NCBI RefSeq assembly: GCF_003346715.1
Contig: NZ_QQPQ01000028.1
Coordinates: 1-64,000 of the forward strand
Length of the DNA stretch: 64,000 nucleotides
Source: Oceanispirochaeta sp. M1
GTDB lineage: Bacteria > Spirochaetota > Spirochaetia > DSM-2461
Direction of reading: 5' to 3'
The position numbers and the translations under genes are program-made. Under the pieces are notes generated by a model. That model was not told where the DNA came from, did not search any database, and worked only from the letters and a program-made list of their open reading frames with translations. Below, piece after piece: positions 18,595 to 27,670 of the stretch; the first letter of the stretch is position 1; every line of letters starts with the position of its first letter.

Positions 18595-19320
18595 TTAAAT
18601 TAAATCCATTAAGGCTTTTTTATTTATGATAATTATCATCTTATGACCCTTAGTCCGGATAATCCCTGATTGTTCAAAGGAACTGAGTTTTCGGCTCATG
18701 GTTTCTCTTGTAACACCGGCATAATTAGCCATCTCTTCCCTGTTGATGGGGATTTCAACATGAATCTGATCGTTCTCAACTCTACCGTACCTTTCAGACA
18801 GCTTCAGTAATACATAGGCAACTTTAGAACTTGTATCATTTGTAGAGAGATTCTGTACCAGGTTCTCAGTCTGAATAAGTCTTCTGGATATCTCAGCAAG
18901 AATCTTCTGATTGATCTCTGGATGATCCTTTAGAAGTACATCCATATCGGATTTGGATAAAGTACAGATTTTTACATCTGATATGGCTATGGCTGAAAAG
19001 TTATATGGTTCATTGTCACTGAATAAATAAAATTCCCCAAAAAAAGATCCATTGGAGAGTATCCTCAGGATCTGTTCTTTTCCATCTTTATTAAATTTTG
19101 ACAGCTTAACTTTACCTTCGTTTACGATAAAGAGCTTTGAAGAAAGATCTCCTTCATGACATAAGAAGTCCCCTTTAAAATAGTTTTTATGTCCTGTCAA
19201 TTTCACAATATTGTTTATATCCCTATCATCCAGGGATGAAAAGATAGAGACTTTTTTAGCACAAAGATTATTGCGGCATGTACTGCATAGATCCTGATCC
19301 ATTTGATTTCTCTCCATCAA
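18595..19320 (-). CDS. Crp/Fnr-family regulator with FNR-like cysteines
   Basis: This 241-residue regulator has a cyclic-nucleotide-binding fold (about 30-145), a dimerisation helix and a C-terminal winged helix (REEMANYAGVTRETMSRKL). Cysteines occur at 12, 15 and 20 (CSTCRNNLC) and at 119. This resembles the 20/23/29/122 set that holds the [4Fe-4S] cluster of FNR. C54 is an extra cysteine. It is adjacent to the flavodiiron-Ric operon and very likely regulates it through the palindrome at 18564-18583. Whether it senses O2 or NO cannot be decided here. The ATG at 19320 is chosen, with another Met at residue 7. Confidence 0.88.
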   Translation of the reverse strand: MMERNQMDQDLCSTCRNNLCAKKVSIFSSLDDRDINNIVKLTGHKNYFKGDFLCHEGDLSSKLFIVNEGKVKLSKFNKDGKEQILRILSNGSFFGEFYLFSDNEPYNFSAIAISDVKICTLSKSDMDVLLKDHPEINQKILAEISRRLIQTENLVQNLSTNDTSSKVAYVLLKLSERYGRVENDQIHVEIPINREEMANYAGVTRETMSRKLSSFEQSGIIRTKGHKMIIIINKKALMDLI

Positions 19321-19356
19321 AATTTAATATACGATGGTATAGTTATTAAATCAAAT

Positions 19357-20694
19357 CTAAGGTTCCAATACATATGTTATAATTGAGTGACTCATTATCT
19401 GCACATTCAAATAATCTCCATTACATTCAATGCTTACATCTCTATCAATGTCACCTTCATTCATCACTATTAAAATAAGAGTTCCATCCTCATTGATAAA
19501 CGCAGCTGAATGAATAAAGTCTATTCTTGAATCTGTAAATATTCTCGAGGCTCCCGGCTGAACATATTTGCTGAACTGTCCAATATAATAGTATGAGCTG
19601 TTGAATATCAGCTTTTTATTGACAGTATCCACTATTACAGCTGCATCACAGAGATTGTTTACATGGTTGGGGCCGCCTGTCTCATCCAGTACCAGGTTCC
19701 AGTCCAGATAGCCTTCACACCAGTTATTGAAGTCACCAATCATGTTACGGCCATAGCGCTCGCCTGTGAACCATTCTCCGATTTTACAGCCCCCTTCCTG
19801 ACAGCCCTCTGTAAAGAGAAGATGCTTATCCGGAAAAAGCTCATGCACCTGACCGATATTTTCAAATTCTTCGGAAACATACCAGTGAAAACCGGTTCCC
19901 CATACATATTTCGCAGCCTCGGAATCATCCAGAACAGTCCTGGCCCTCTCTACAATAATATCCCGGTTGTGATCCCATATCAGGAGCCTGACCTGATCCA
20001 TTCCCGCCTTATGGAGCCCGGGACCCAGATGATTTTTTATAAAATCCCGTTCCTCTTCAGCCGAATAGATACAGGAATCCCAGGTCTGAACGGCGTCCGG
20101 CTCATTCTGGACGGTGATTCCCCAGATAGGAATGCCCTCATTCTGATAAGCATTGATAAATTTTGTGTAATATAGAGCCCAGGAATCCTTGTACTCATCC
20201 AGAAGCTTTCCCCCATGATTCATATCCCTGTTGGATTTCATCCAGGCGGGAGGACTCCAGGGAGAGGCCAACAGTGTGAGCTCTCTGCCTGACTGCTTCA
20301 TGGCGTCTCTGATCAGGGGAATGATCAACGCTCTGTCATGTTCGATGTTGAAGGTTTTAAGCTCTTTGTCATTCTCTTCCACATAGCTGTAATTTCCAAG
20401 GGCAAAATCACAGCTGTGAATATGTACCCGCCCCAGGTTATACCCCAGCCCGTCCTCCGGATCAAAATACATGCGAAGGACTTCCTGTCTCAGCTCCCCG
20501 CTGATTTTTGACAGAGTAACGGCGGCGGCTTCGGTAAAGGCGCCTCCGAAACCAAGCATTTTCTGGAAAGTGATTTCGGAATCGACGGTAATAACAGTCT
20601 TATGATCCCGTACAGATGAGATCTCATCATTGGGAATGGAACTCAGTCTCTCACCAGTTTTCTGTGCGGTTCTGACTGTTTTGATTATTTTCAT
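19357..20694 (-). CDS. GH30 family glycoside hydrolase
   Basis: This beta-glycosidase of 445 residues resembles the glucosylceramidase/beta-1,6-glucanase branch of GH30. The acid/base is E198 in VQNEP and the nucleophile is E296 in LFTEGCQ. The (beta/alpha)8 barrel ends near residue 370 and a small beta domain follows. No signal peptide is present, so it acts in the cytoplasm. The ATG at 20694 lies 10 nt after the ROK stop; an in-frame start at 20778 would overlap the ROK gene. In this operon it probably trims beta-glucan oligosaccharides or their branches. Confidence 0.88.
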   Translation of the reverse strand: MKIIKTVRTAQKTGERLSSIPNDEISSVRDHKTVITVDSEITFQKMLGFGGAFTEAAAVTLSKISGELRQEVLRMYFDPEDGLGYNLGRVHIHSCDFALGNYSYVEENDKELKTFNIEHDRALIIPLIRDAMKQSGRELTLLASPWSPPAWMKSNRDMNHGGKLLDEYKDSWALYYTKFINAYQNEGIPIWGITVQNEPDAVQTWDSCIYSAEEERDFIKNHLGPGLHKAGMDQVRLLIWDHNRDIIVERARTVLDDSEAAKYVWGTGFHWYVSEEFENIGQVHELFPDKHLLFTEGCQEGGCKIGEWFTGERYGRNMIGDFNNWCEGYLDWNLVLDETGGPNHVNNLCDAAVIVDTVNKKLIFNSSYYYIGQFSKYVQPGASRIFTDSRIDFIHSAAFINEDGTLILIVMNEGDIDRDVSIECNGDYLNVQIMSHSIITYVLEP

Positions 20695-20704
20695 ATAAAG
20701 ACTC

Positions 20705-21877
20705 TCAAGACTGCTGGATTGTTTCTGAGAAGCTGTTGAATAGATCGATCCCCACTTTCTGCTTCCAGGGATTCTCAAAGGAATTCTCGTAGGTTAGAAA
20801 GAGATTTTCTATAAGCATACAGGCTGCCCCGTAACTTACCGTATATTCCCGGTTACCCGACATGGTGATTTCTACATCACTGTATTTTTCATAGGATGTA
20901 TTAGTTCGGATCTCCTGCTTCAGTGAATCCTCAAGGAGGTCAAAATAGTTGACAATATCCCCACCGAAAGTCACTCTGCTCAGATTGAGAATGTTCGCAA
21001 GGTAGGCTATATCCCGTGTTAATTCTGTCCTGACACTCTCTACAATCTGCCGGTCATCATCCAGGGAGGCCAGCTGCTCATCGGAGATGGAAAACTGGGT
21101 TTTATTGGGAGCCTTCCATCCGGGGCTCTTATATTCACCGGCGGCAAAATCCTTCCCGTAAAGAACCCTCTCCCCGAGAACAACACCCATTCCCAGGGCA
21201 AGAACCCTGGAATCATCTTCAAAGATGCGTGCTTTTCTGAATTCACCCAGAACAAAGAGAAAATTCCGTGATCTGTCACGATTGTTGATATTCAATTCAG
21301 CCCAGCAGCCGCAATTGGCATCATTTTCGATAAATACGGGCACCGGAATAAACGGCTTTATCTCCCGATAGAAGTCCAGACCCGTATGAACACCCAGGGG
21401 ATTAGATTCGATAATGAATCCTCTGTGGGGATCGATCAGTCCCGAAAATGCGACACCCACTCCCAGAAGGGGGAGTCCCAGAGCTTCCACCTTCCGATAG
21501 GCCTCTCTGTATATATCAAGAAACGTGGATACAACATCCCTCACTCCAAGAATCTCACCAGTGAAATTTGAGATGATCGAACCATTCAGATCAAGGATGA
21601 CCCCATGATAAGAATTGGTCTGGATCTCAATTCCCAGAATAACACCAACCTGTTCCTTTAGAGAGAGTCCGATGGGACGTCTCCCGCCGGTATAGGGGGT
21701 AAGAGAGGATTGTATCTCTTCAATAAAGCCGAGCTCCATCAGACGGTTGACTACGATAGTCACCGTAGACTTATCCAGCCCCAGCTGTTTCGATACCTCG
21801 ATCCTGCTTATTCCCGGCTTCAGCCAGATAGATTTGAGAACTCTTATAATATTATTACTGTTCTGTACTACACGCAT
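20705..21877 (-). CDS. ROK-family transcriptional regulator (XylR/NagC type)
   Basis: This 390-residue protein has an N-terminal winged helix (GISRIEVSKQLGLDKSTVTI) followed by an actin-like ROK sugar-kinase fold (GVILDLNGSI, GLPLLGVGVAFSG, ENDANCGCWAE). The usual ROK zinc-binding CxCGxxGC loop is not visible, as in many diverged regulators. It lies within the glycosidase operon, between a GH17 gene and GH30, so it is probably the substrate-responsive repressor of the locus. Candidate operators lie at 27353-27379 and 27631-27642. Confidence 0.88.
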   Translation of the reverse strand: MRVVQNSNNIIRVLKSIWLKPGISRIEVSKQLGLDKSTVTIVVNRLMELGFIEEIQSSLTPYTGGRRPIGLSLKEQVGVILGIEIQTNSYHGVILDLNGSIISNFTGEILGVRDVVSTFLDIYREAYRKVEALGLPLLGVGVAFSGLIDPHRGFIIESNPLGVHTGLDFYREIKPFIPVPVFIENDANCGCWAELNINNRDRSRNFLFVLGEFRKARIFEDDSRVLALGMGVVLGERVLYGKDFAAGEYKSPGWKAPNKTQFSISDEQLASLDDDRQIVESVRTELTRDIAYLANILNLSRVTFGGDIVNYFDLLEDSLKQEIRTNTSYEKYSDVEITMSGNREYTVSYGAACMLIENLFLTYENSFENPWKQKVGIDLFNSFSETIQQS

Positions 21878-21943
21878 TTTTTTATGACCATTGAAATATT
21901 ATTGGTTCACGTCTGTTTTGTCTACCTATCCCCTTCGGGAAAA

Positions 21944-22867
21944 TCAGGCATACATCCGTTTAAGCTGCTTCATCACCAGTTTGGGTTCCCGGTCTATTGT
22001 AAACAGGCCCCAGTGTTTCTCCGGTTCCAGGGCATCCCCGGAACCCTTCCAGTCCTCATCAAAAGCCTCAAAAACAAATGTCAGAATATCATTTTTCCTG
22101 GACCACTCCATCAGCTGATTATAATAAACAGCCTGCAGCTCCTGGCTGACATTGCCGGGTTCTATGCCCCGGCCATTGGATTTTGTCGTCCAACCCGCCT
22201 CGGTAATTACCACCGCCTTGTGGGGATATCTATTTGCTACGCTATAGTAATTTTCCTTGGTGAAATCCAGGGCCTGCTCAATGTTTTTGTACTCCCAGAC
22301 GGGATAGGTATGAATAGAGATAAAATCAAGCTCCTCTACCAGCTTCTCAAGCTTACCCGTCCAGGGAACATAGTTTTCACAGTAGGTCACGGGCTGCCGG
22401 GCCCCCTTCTTCACCATCCTGACATATTCAAGAATCCTCTCCACCGGGACCATATGATCGGTCCAGTCAACAGCAGCCTCATTTCCGACGGATATTGAGG
22501 AGATCAATTCGGGGTATCTATTGGACAGTTCGATGACCCTGTTAATATTCTGCCTGTTACTGCGGATATTCTCCTGAAGGACCTGGGAAGGATGGCTTCC
22601 TCCCCCCCAGGGGCAATTCTCATTATTAACTTCGGCTTCGATATAGGCCCCTATCATGACCTTAAGATCCAGTTTCTCTTTCTCGATGACTTTCAGAACG
22701 GTCTCAGCATGCCTGCTGCAGTCATACAGCCTCAGGATGCTCCAGTGTTCCTTCAAAATAAAAAGATCCTCTTTTATCTGTTCATAGGAGGGAGACTCTC
22801 CCCCGGGGCGCTGCCCCATTCGATAACCGGAATAGCATATGGCATTTTTAAATTCATTTTCTGACAT
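21944..22867 (-). CDS. GH17-like glucanase, paralogue A
   Basis: This 307-residue TIM-barrel protein is related to the GH17/Scw11-like glucan hydrolases and transglycosidases that act on beta-1,3-glucan. The acid/base candidate is E130 in ISVGNEA and the nucleophile is E223 in VITEAGW. It starts with the first barrel strand and has no signal peptide, so it is cytoplasmic. It lies 15 nt downstream of a second GH17 gene of the same size with aligned catalytic residues, which suggests duplication and divergence. Endo-hydrolase and transferase activities cannot be separated by reading. Confidence 0.84.
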   Translation of the reverse strand: MSENEFKNAICYSGYRMGQRPGGESPSYEQIKEDLFILKEHWSILRLYDCSRHAETVLKVIEKEKLDLKVMIGAYIEAEVNNENCPWGGGSHPSQVLQENIRSNRQNINRVIELSNRYPELISSISVGNEAAVDWTDHMVPVERILEYVRMVKKGARQPVTYCENYVPWTGKLEKLVEELDFISIHTYPVWEYKNIEQALDFTKENYYSVANRYPHKAVVITEAGWTTKSNGRGIEPGNVSQELQAVYYNQLMEWSRKNDILTFVFEAFDEDWKGSGDALEPEKHWGLFTIDREPKLVMKQLKRMYA

Positions 22868-22882
22868 TTTTAATCCTGTATC

Positions 22883-23794
22883 TCAAACACTTTTAATTAT
22901 AGATTCAACAGGATACTTCATGCTTCCGCTTTTATCCCAAAGACCCCAGTATGCACCGACATCTCCTTCATCCTCAATTTTCCAGGCCTCATCAAATGCG
23001 GAGAAATAGAAGATTTCAATGTCTTCTTCCTCAGCCCATTTAAAAGAATTGATAAAGTACTTCATTGCATTTTCCCTGGAAGGGACGGCGCCATGGAATT
23101 TAGTACCGATATTTGGCCAGCCTGTCTCAGAGATAATGACCTTTTTCCCCTTGGCTGCAGTTTTAGCACGGTGGTACATATCCTTCATATACGGCAGAGA
23201 ATGCTCAAGACTGCATCCCTCCCAGAATGGGTAACAGTTGGCCAGAATAACATCACAGGCATCTGTAATAGAGGGTCTGTCACAGAACTCATAGTAGGCA
23301 TCCACATATCCCACAGGGATTTCCGGAATCTCCTTCTTCACTCTGTTGATATAGTCCAACATTGCTTCTTCGCTCTGCTCTTCCCTGAGCATAACTTCAT
23401 TCCCCACGGCTGCAATATCCACAAATCCCTTCTGTGCAATGCTGATCAGATTCTCTATCTCCATCTCATTTTTAGCAAAATCTTTCCCGATCCAGGCTCC
23501 CACCATGGTTTTTAGTCCATTTTCGTGGGCGATTTCGGCAATGGCTTCGTTCCCATCACTACAAGAGAAGATTCTGATCCATTTTGTGTAGGGTTTTATA
23601 AGCTCAATTTTCTCTCTTATCTGTTTTTCACTGATCTGATCACCAGGCCCCTGATGTTCAAGATAGGGGCTGAAACATAGACCATGCATTCTCTCATTTA
23701 TAACTTTATTGAGTTGAAGTTCTAAATCTCTGTTCGTGCTTTTTGAAAAATCCCTTCCTGCAAGGGACATTAAACGATTTCCTCTACTGGACAA
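22883..23794 (-). CDS. GH17-like glucanase, paralogue B
   Basis: This 303-residue GH17-type barrel has E133 in AAVGNEV (acid/base) and E223 in ISETGWPN (nucleophile). The barrel starts at MHGLCFSPYLEHQGPGDQ, near residue 36. Two starts are plausible: TTG at 23794, with GGAGG 6 nt upstream, and ATG at 23770, with GAGGAA upstream. The former is kept for its stronger site. No signal peptide is present, so it is cytoplasmic. It follows the phosphorylase gene by 88 nt and precedes paralogue A. It is probably an oligoglucan-processing enzyme. Confidence 0.84.
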   Translation of the reverse strand: MSSRGNRLMSLAGRDFSKSTNRDLELQLNKVINERMHGLCFSPYLEHQGPGDQISEKQIREKIELIKPYTKWIRIFSCSDGNEAIAEIAHENGLKTMVGAWIGKDFAKNEMEIENLISIAQKGFVDIAAVGNEVMLREEQSEEAMLDYINRVKKEIPEIPVGYVDAYYEFCDRPSITDACDVILANCYPFWEGCSLEHSLPYMKDMYHRAKTAAKGKKVIISETGWPNIGTKFHGAVPSRENAMKYFINSFKWAEEEDIEIFYFSAFDEAWKIEDEGDVGAYWGLWDKSGSMKYPVESIIKSV

Positions 23795-23882
23795 TTTATG
23801 CCTCCAATTTGTTTTCTTGATATAAAAAATATCCCTGACCTGCAGCCGTGACTTCCACCGGAACCCCCAGCTGAAGCCTCAT

Positions 23883-26800
23883 CTACTCCCCATATGGGAA
23901 AATAACCTCAATATTTTCTACATTACCCTGCCGGGTAAAAAGTGAGAGACTTTCATCTACCGTACAGACAAGCTGGTCTGATACTCTTTTCCCGCCATCC
24001 GCAAAATGAACAGTCAGACGAGGGGTGCCTCTCCCCGCAATTATGGGAACAGAGCAGAATGTGAATCCGAATGACTCTTTCCCCAGAGGTATTGTGTTTT
24101 TATTCTCATGAATATCGAAATACATAAAATCCGCCTCTTCAGGCAGATACTCCTCATCATCCACAAGAACCGAAGTGAAGTGGAGCCGGCCGTTCTGTAC
24201 ATGCACTCCAGTCTCCAGAAGCCGTGTTACGACCTCTTCCTTCACCTGACCTGTCATTCCCGGCTGCTTTGCACCAGAACCCAGGGGGGTATGGGAGTAT
24301 GGATCCGATGGAAATGCACCGTAGTTGTCGGGTGTTTTATGATATCCAAGGCCTGACCGAATATTTCGATACGCTTTTTTCAGATTCACTAAGGCTTCGG
24401 TCTCTCCATCTTTCCAGGCTGTGACAAGTTTTTCCTGTACCGCCAGCAGAAGCTTTGAAACCATATGCCAGTAGATGGAACCAAGCCCCTCATAAGCAAA
24501 AAAGGTTCCCGATCGACCGGTAAAATCCTTATGATTAAAGCTTTTCTCATACAAATCCAGAAGTTCATCGAATAGATCATCCGAAATAGAAAATCCCGCT
24601 TTTCTTTTCTCTTCCAGAGCCTTTATCAGAAATGTGTTGTTATTGAAATCAGGAGAAAAATGACTCAGACCCTCTTCATCTGTCTCCAGTACCCCCTCAA
24701 GGCTCTGAAAATCAGCTTTTACCACAGAAGGGAAATTCTTTAGATCCTTCTCGTCTATTCGGTTCTTTTTGAGGAATCCCGCCAGATCCCTGTTGGGATA
24801 CAGCATATAAGAGTTCTGATCCTCCCGGAACAGAGGGCTGACGGGCATTTTCTCCAGTATTCCGACGGCCTGTTCGACACTAAGTTCGGGAGAGCTGAGA
24901 ATGGCAACCTGCCCCTCCAGCATCTCATACAAATGAGCGATGCCCGCTGCGTCCCGACCTATATTAAGACGGTTATATGAGTTGAAAAGACCATCCTCTC
25001 TGAAGTTTTCATCAATACTGCTCTTCAGGAATTTTCTTATAAGACTCATGAAAGAGTATATTCGCGATGAATCAATTTGGACCTTTTCCATGGAGTAGGA
25101 TTGTGAATACAGCTGATCCCGGTAATCACTGCCGGCAGTTCCCAGCTGCATCAGGATGTTTCTACGACTCTCATCGGAAAATCCATCTTGAAGGGAACAT
25201 TCATTTTCCAGAAGCACAGACTCTATGCCCGTAAAAAGCTCCCGGGTATTTTTGTGAAGCAGACAGCTCTCTTCCCATCCCTCCATAATTGTGAGAAGAA
25301 AAGATACAAAACGGTCCAGATAGGTCAGGGTAACCATGGAGAGCCCGTATCCCACCAGAGCATTGTTGGCATCATTCCACTCGGGTCTCTGAGTATTCAT
25401 CCAGATACCGCCGCCGGGGATAAAGTTAACCATCTTCGCCAGTATAAGAACAAGCAGTTTTTCCACCATGGAGACCTGAACGATCTCACCTTCGGCGTAT
25501 CTCAGAAGAGATCCGTCGGCACCGATATTCTGCTTTAAATCGGTCAGTTTTCTGTCTTTCTCATAATCAAATTCAATGGTATTCCTGGGGTCCTGCAGAA
25601 TATCCTGAAGTGGTTTAATCCGGTAGGGTACATCCACATGGACAAATTCGTCCAGGTTCATCATTTCCAGCAGACGTCCTGGAAAATGATCCTCCTCTAT
25701 TTCCAGAAGCTTTGTGAGATAGATGATCTGGTGATCGCTCCAGTAGCCGATATTAGACCATGGATCATCCTCATTCGGCTTTTCCCAGTCCACTCCGCTG
25801 CTGGTTATCCGATAGGGATTATATCCATCTGCTGTGGTTGAATTAAGAAAAAGACGGATTGTGGTGAATGCAAATTGGGGAAAGGATCTCACCATGGCCT
25901 CCCAGTTCTGGAAGATATCACGCCAGTTCCCCTCATAGCCAATTTCGGGAGAGCCATCCTCCGACACAGGATCAATATTGAAATAGTTCCAGGGGCGGCT
26001 GGGATCACCATGCCTCCGGCTGAAGGTAAGAGGCAGATATTCACCGACAATTCTCTTGAGATCCGGATGTGACGCCGCTGCTGCACAATCCAGAAGATTC
26101 TGAAGAGTCATTGACTTGGGAAGATTTCTCAGGCGAATCATCTCCTCTTCCGGGAGGGTTCTGTTCCGCTGATAAAAATATTTAAGGAATTTATCACGGC
26201 TGATTTCTTCAAGATTCACCGGATAGCCTCCGCGCATGACATTAAACAGGACATTCGCCTCATGGTGCACTGCAGACATTTCCCGTCCTGAAATCTGCAG
26301 TCCGTCATTGCGACCAATGATCTGCAGAAGCTTTTCAGTAGCCCTGTCGATATCAGCCTCAAGGGATTTAAGGATCTCTTCGCTATCCCGGCTCAGAAAC
26401 TGCCTCAGGGAACAGATTTTGCTGTGAGTCTGATCCACTTCACCACAGAAATACCACTGTCTCTCCTCCCCTGCGTTCAATGTCAGGTCAGTCTTAATGA
26501 AAAAGGCACCCCGCTTCCCCTTGATATCACGTTCTGCCTTAACGTCACCGGATTTCCGGAAAGATGAGATCTGCCGGGATGAAAGAAGGACTGCTTCAGA
26601 GGACAGTCCCCGCTGCCACCATGTGTTTGCATAAAGAGATTCACTGGGTTCGGCCTTATCTACCAACTCGGCACTCAGGCTGAAGAGTCCCAGCCCCGCG
26701 GAAAGATCATATTCACTCCGCTTGTAGGCATCCAGCAGATTGCTGAGCCTGATCTGTGTGTCAGAGTTTATATTTCCCGGCAGAGTATTCTGGATACCAT

Positions 26801-27335
26801 CCAGCAGGGAGATCTTCCGGTTCTGGGTGGAAAGGTTTGTCAGACGGGACTGTTTGACAAGTCCATAGAGGGGAGATGTTGTCCAGAGGAGACTGTATTT
26901 CATTTCCAGGTCGTGATTTATCTCTTCAAAAATCAATTTACTCCCGCTCAGGTTCTTTGAGAGAGTGCGCTCGATCCGGTACAGCCCTTCATACCTGTCG
27001 GAAAGGGGCTCCCAGAGATGAAAACCCTCACCGTTCTGAACCCGGATGATAGTCTTGCTTCCGGTGTTTTCACTGTTTTCCGTGATTCGGTCAACTGTAT
27101 AGTAGGGAAACAGAGCATGCTCGGGATTTGTGCGCCCAGCAGATAATCCTCCGGTGGATGAAACAAAAAGCCAGTGATCCGAGGGACTTGTCAGGGTCAT
27201 AAAAAAAGGCTGGATCTGATCGACATTCTCAATCCTGTAATAACGCTCTCCCTTATCACTGATAAAAGATCCAGTAACATCTCCAGATTCACTCGAAAAG
27301 TCTCTGAAAAAGAAAGAATCGGTTTTTTCGGGCAT
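23883..27335 (-). CDS. GH161-like large beta-glucan phosphorylase (probable)
   Basis: This 1150-residue enzyme is of the GH94/GH149/GH161 phosphorylase type. The N-terminal beta-sandwich includes DHWLFVSSTGGLSAGRTN. The (alpha/alpha)6 barrel has GYEGNWRDIFQNWEAM and the general-acid candidate D655 in PEWND. A late conserved block reads YGAFPSDPYSHTPLGSGAKQ. It would cleave oligoglucans with phosphate, releasing glucose-1-phosphate. No signal peptide is present. Length and neighbouring GH17/GH30 genes favour beta-1,3-oligoglucan (GH161). A beta-1,2-oligoglucan phosphorylase or GH149 is the main alternative. It is the first gene of the operon. Confidence 0.75.
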   Translation of the reverse strand: MPEKTDSFFFRDFSSESGDVTGSFISDKGERYYRIENVDQIQPFFMTLTSPSDHWLFVSSTGGLSAGRTNPEHALFPYYTVDRITENSENTGSKTIIRVQNGEGFHLWEPLSDRYEGLYRIERTLSKNLSGSKLIFEEINHDLEMKYSLLWTTSPLYGLVKQSRLTNLSTQNRKISLLDGIQNTLPGNINSDTQIRLSNLLDAYKRSEYDLSAGLGLFSLSAELVDKAEPSESLYANTWWQRGLSSEAVLLSSRQISSFRKSGDVKAERDIKGKRGAFFIKTDLTLNAGEERQWYFCGEVDQTHSKICSLRQFLSRDSEEILKSLEADIDRATEKLLQIIGRNDGLQISGREMSAVHHEANVLFNVMRGGYPVNLEEISRDKFLKYFYQRNRTLPEEEMIRLRNLPKSMTLQNLLDCAAAASHPDLKRIVGEYLPLTFSRRHGDPSRPWNYFNIDPVSEDGSPEIGYEGNWRDIFQNWEAMVRSFPQFAFTTIRLFLNSTTADGYNPYRITSSGVDWEKPNEDDPWSNIGYWSDHQIIYLTKLLEIEEDHFPGRLLEMMNLDEFVHVDVPYRIKPLQDILQDPRNTIEFDYEKDRKLTDLKQNIGADGSLLRYAEGEIVQVSMVEKLLVLILAKMVNFIPGGGIWMNTQRPEWNDANNALVGYGLSMVTLTYLDRFVSFLLTIMEGWEESCLLHKNTRELFTGIESVLLENECSLQDGFSDESRRNILMQLGTAGSDYRDQLYSQSYSMEKVQIDSSRIYSFMSLIRKFLKSSIDENFREDGLFNSYNRLNIGRDAAGIAHLYEMLEGQVAILSSPELSVEQAVGILEKMPVSPLFREDQNSYMLYPNRDLAGFLKKNRIDEKDLKNFPSVVKADFQSLEGVLETDEEGLSHFSPDFNNNTFLIKALEEKRKAGFSISDDLFDELLDLYEKSFNHKDFTGRSGTFFAYEGLGSIYWHMVSKLLLAVQEKLVTAWKDGETEALVNLKKAYRNIRSGLGYHKTPDNYGAFPSDPYSHTPLGSGAKQPGMTGQVKEEVVTRLLETGVHVQNGRLHFTSVLVDDEEYLPEEADFMYFDIHENKNTIPLGKESFGFTFCSVPIIAGRGTPRLTVHFADGGKRVSDQLVCTVDESLSLFTRQGNVENIEVIFPYGE

Positions 27336-27352
27336 AGGATGCTCCCCCTGCT

Positions 27353-27402
27353 TATATAGTTCTCACTATCAACTATATACCACGGAGTCAGCGGGTTGTC
27401 AA
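27353..27402 (-). promoter_or_regulatory. Promoter and operator of the beta-glucan operon
   Basis: On the minus strand TTGACA (27397-27402) and TATATA (27374-27379) are separated by 17 nt, an ideal sigma-70 promoter. A perfect 9-bp inverted repeat, TATATAGTT (27353-27361) and AACTATATA (27371-27379) with a 9-bp spacer, covers the -10 box and start site. This is the expected place for a repressor such as the operon's ROK protein. Confidence 0.65.
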
Positions 27403-27595
27403 TAAAATCTATCCATCATGCAATTCTTATTCCTGATTAAACACGGTAAGCCCTGCAAAATGATAAAGCAGAAATTAAAACCTTATATACCCACTCTATA
27501 TATATTTATTATACTTATGACCACAAATATTTAATTTAATATAATCAGTCTCCCCACATATTCCCGGGGAGATATCATTTGGCATAAAAAAAACA

Positions 27596-27642
27596 TTGAC
27601 AAATAATATAAAAGGGTACAAGATCACATAGTTGTTAACAAC
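27596..27642 (+). promoter_or_regulatory. Promoter and palindromic operator of the sugar importer
   Basis: TTGACA at 27596-27601 is followed 15-17 nt later by only a weak -10 region (TACAAGAT, 27617-27624). Just downstream is the perfect palindrome GTTGTTAACAAC (27631-27642), placed where a repressor would block initiation. Confidence 0.5.
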
Positions 27643-27670
27643 AACTTATGTTTTCGAATGGAGGAGAAGA

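Larger units (their letters stand above)
27336..27670. other. 335-bp divergent control region of the glucan locus
   Basis: No gene is seen. The region holds the minus-strand promoter and inverted repeat of the phosphorylase operon (27353-27402), a hairpin with arms TCTCCCC (27549-27555) and GGGGAGA (27566-27572), and the plus-strand promoter and palindrome of the importer (27596-27642). A GGAGG ribosome-binding site (27660-27664) precedes the importer ATG. Confidence 0.6.

Noticed and set aside
20694-20778. GH30 start at 20778 overlapping the ROK gene
   Set aside because: The ATG at 20694 lies just after the ROK stop and fits the normal GH30 N-terminus. The overlap region encodes no conserved sequence.
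27549-27572. Intrinsic terminator in the glucan control region
   Set aside because: The 7-bp stem has no T tract on the plus strand and no upstream gene to terminate. It is only noted as a hairpin.
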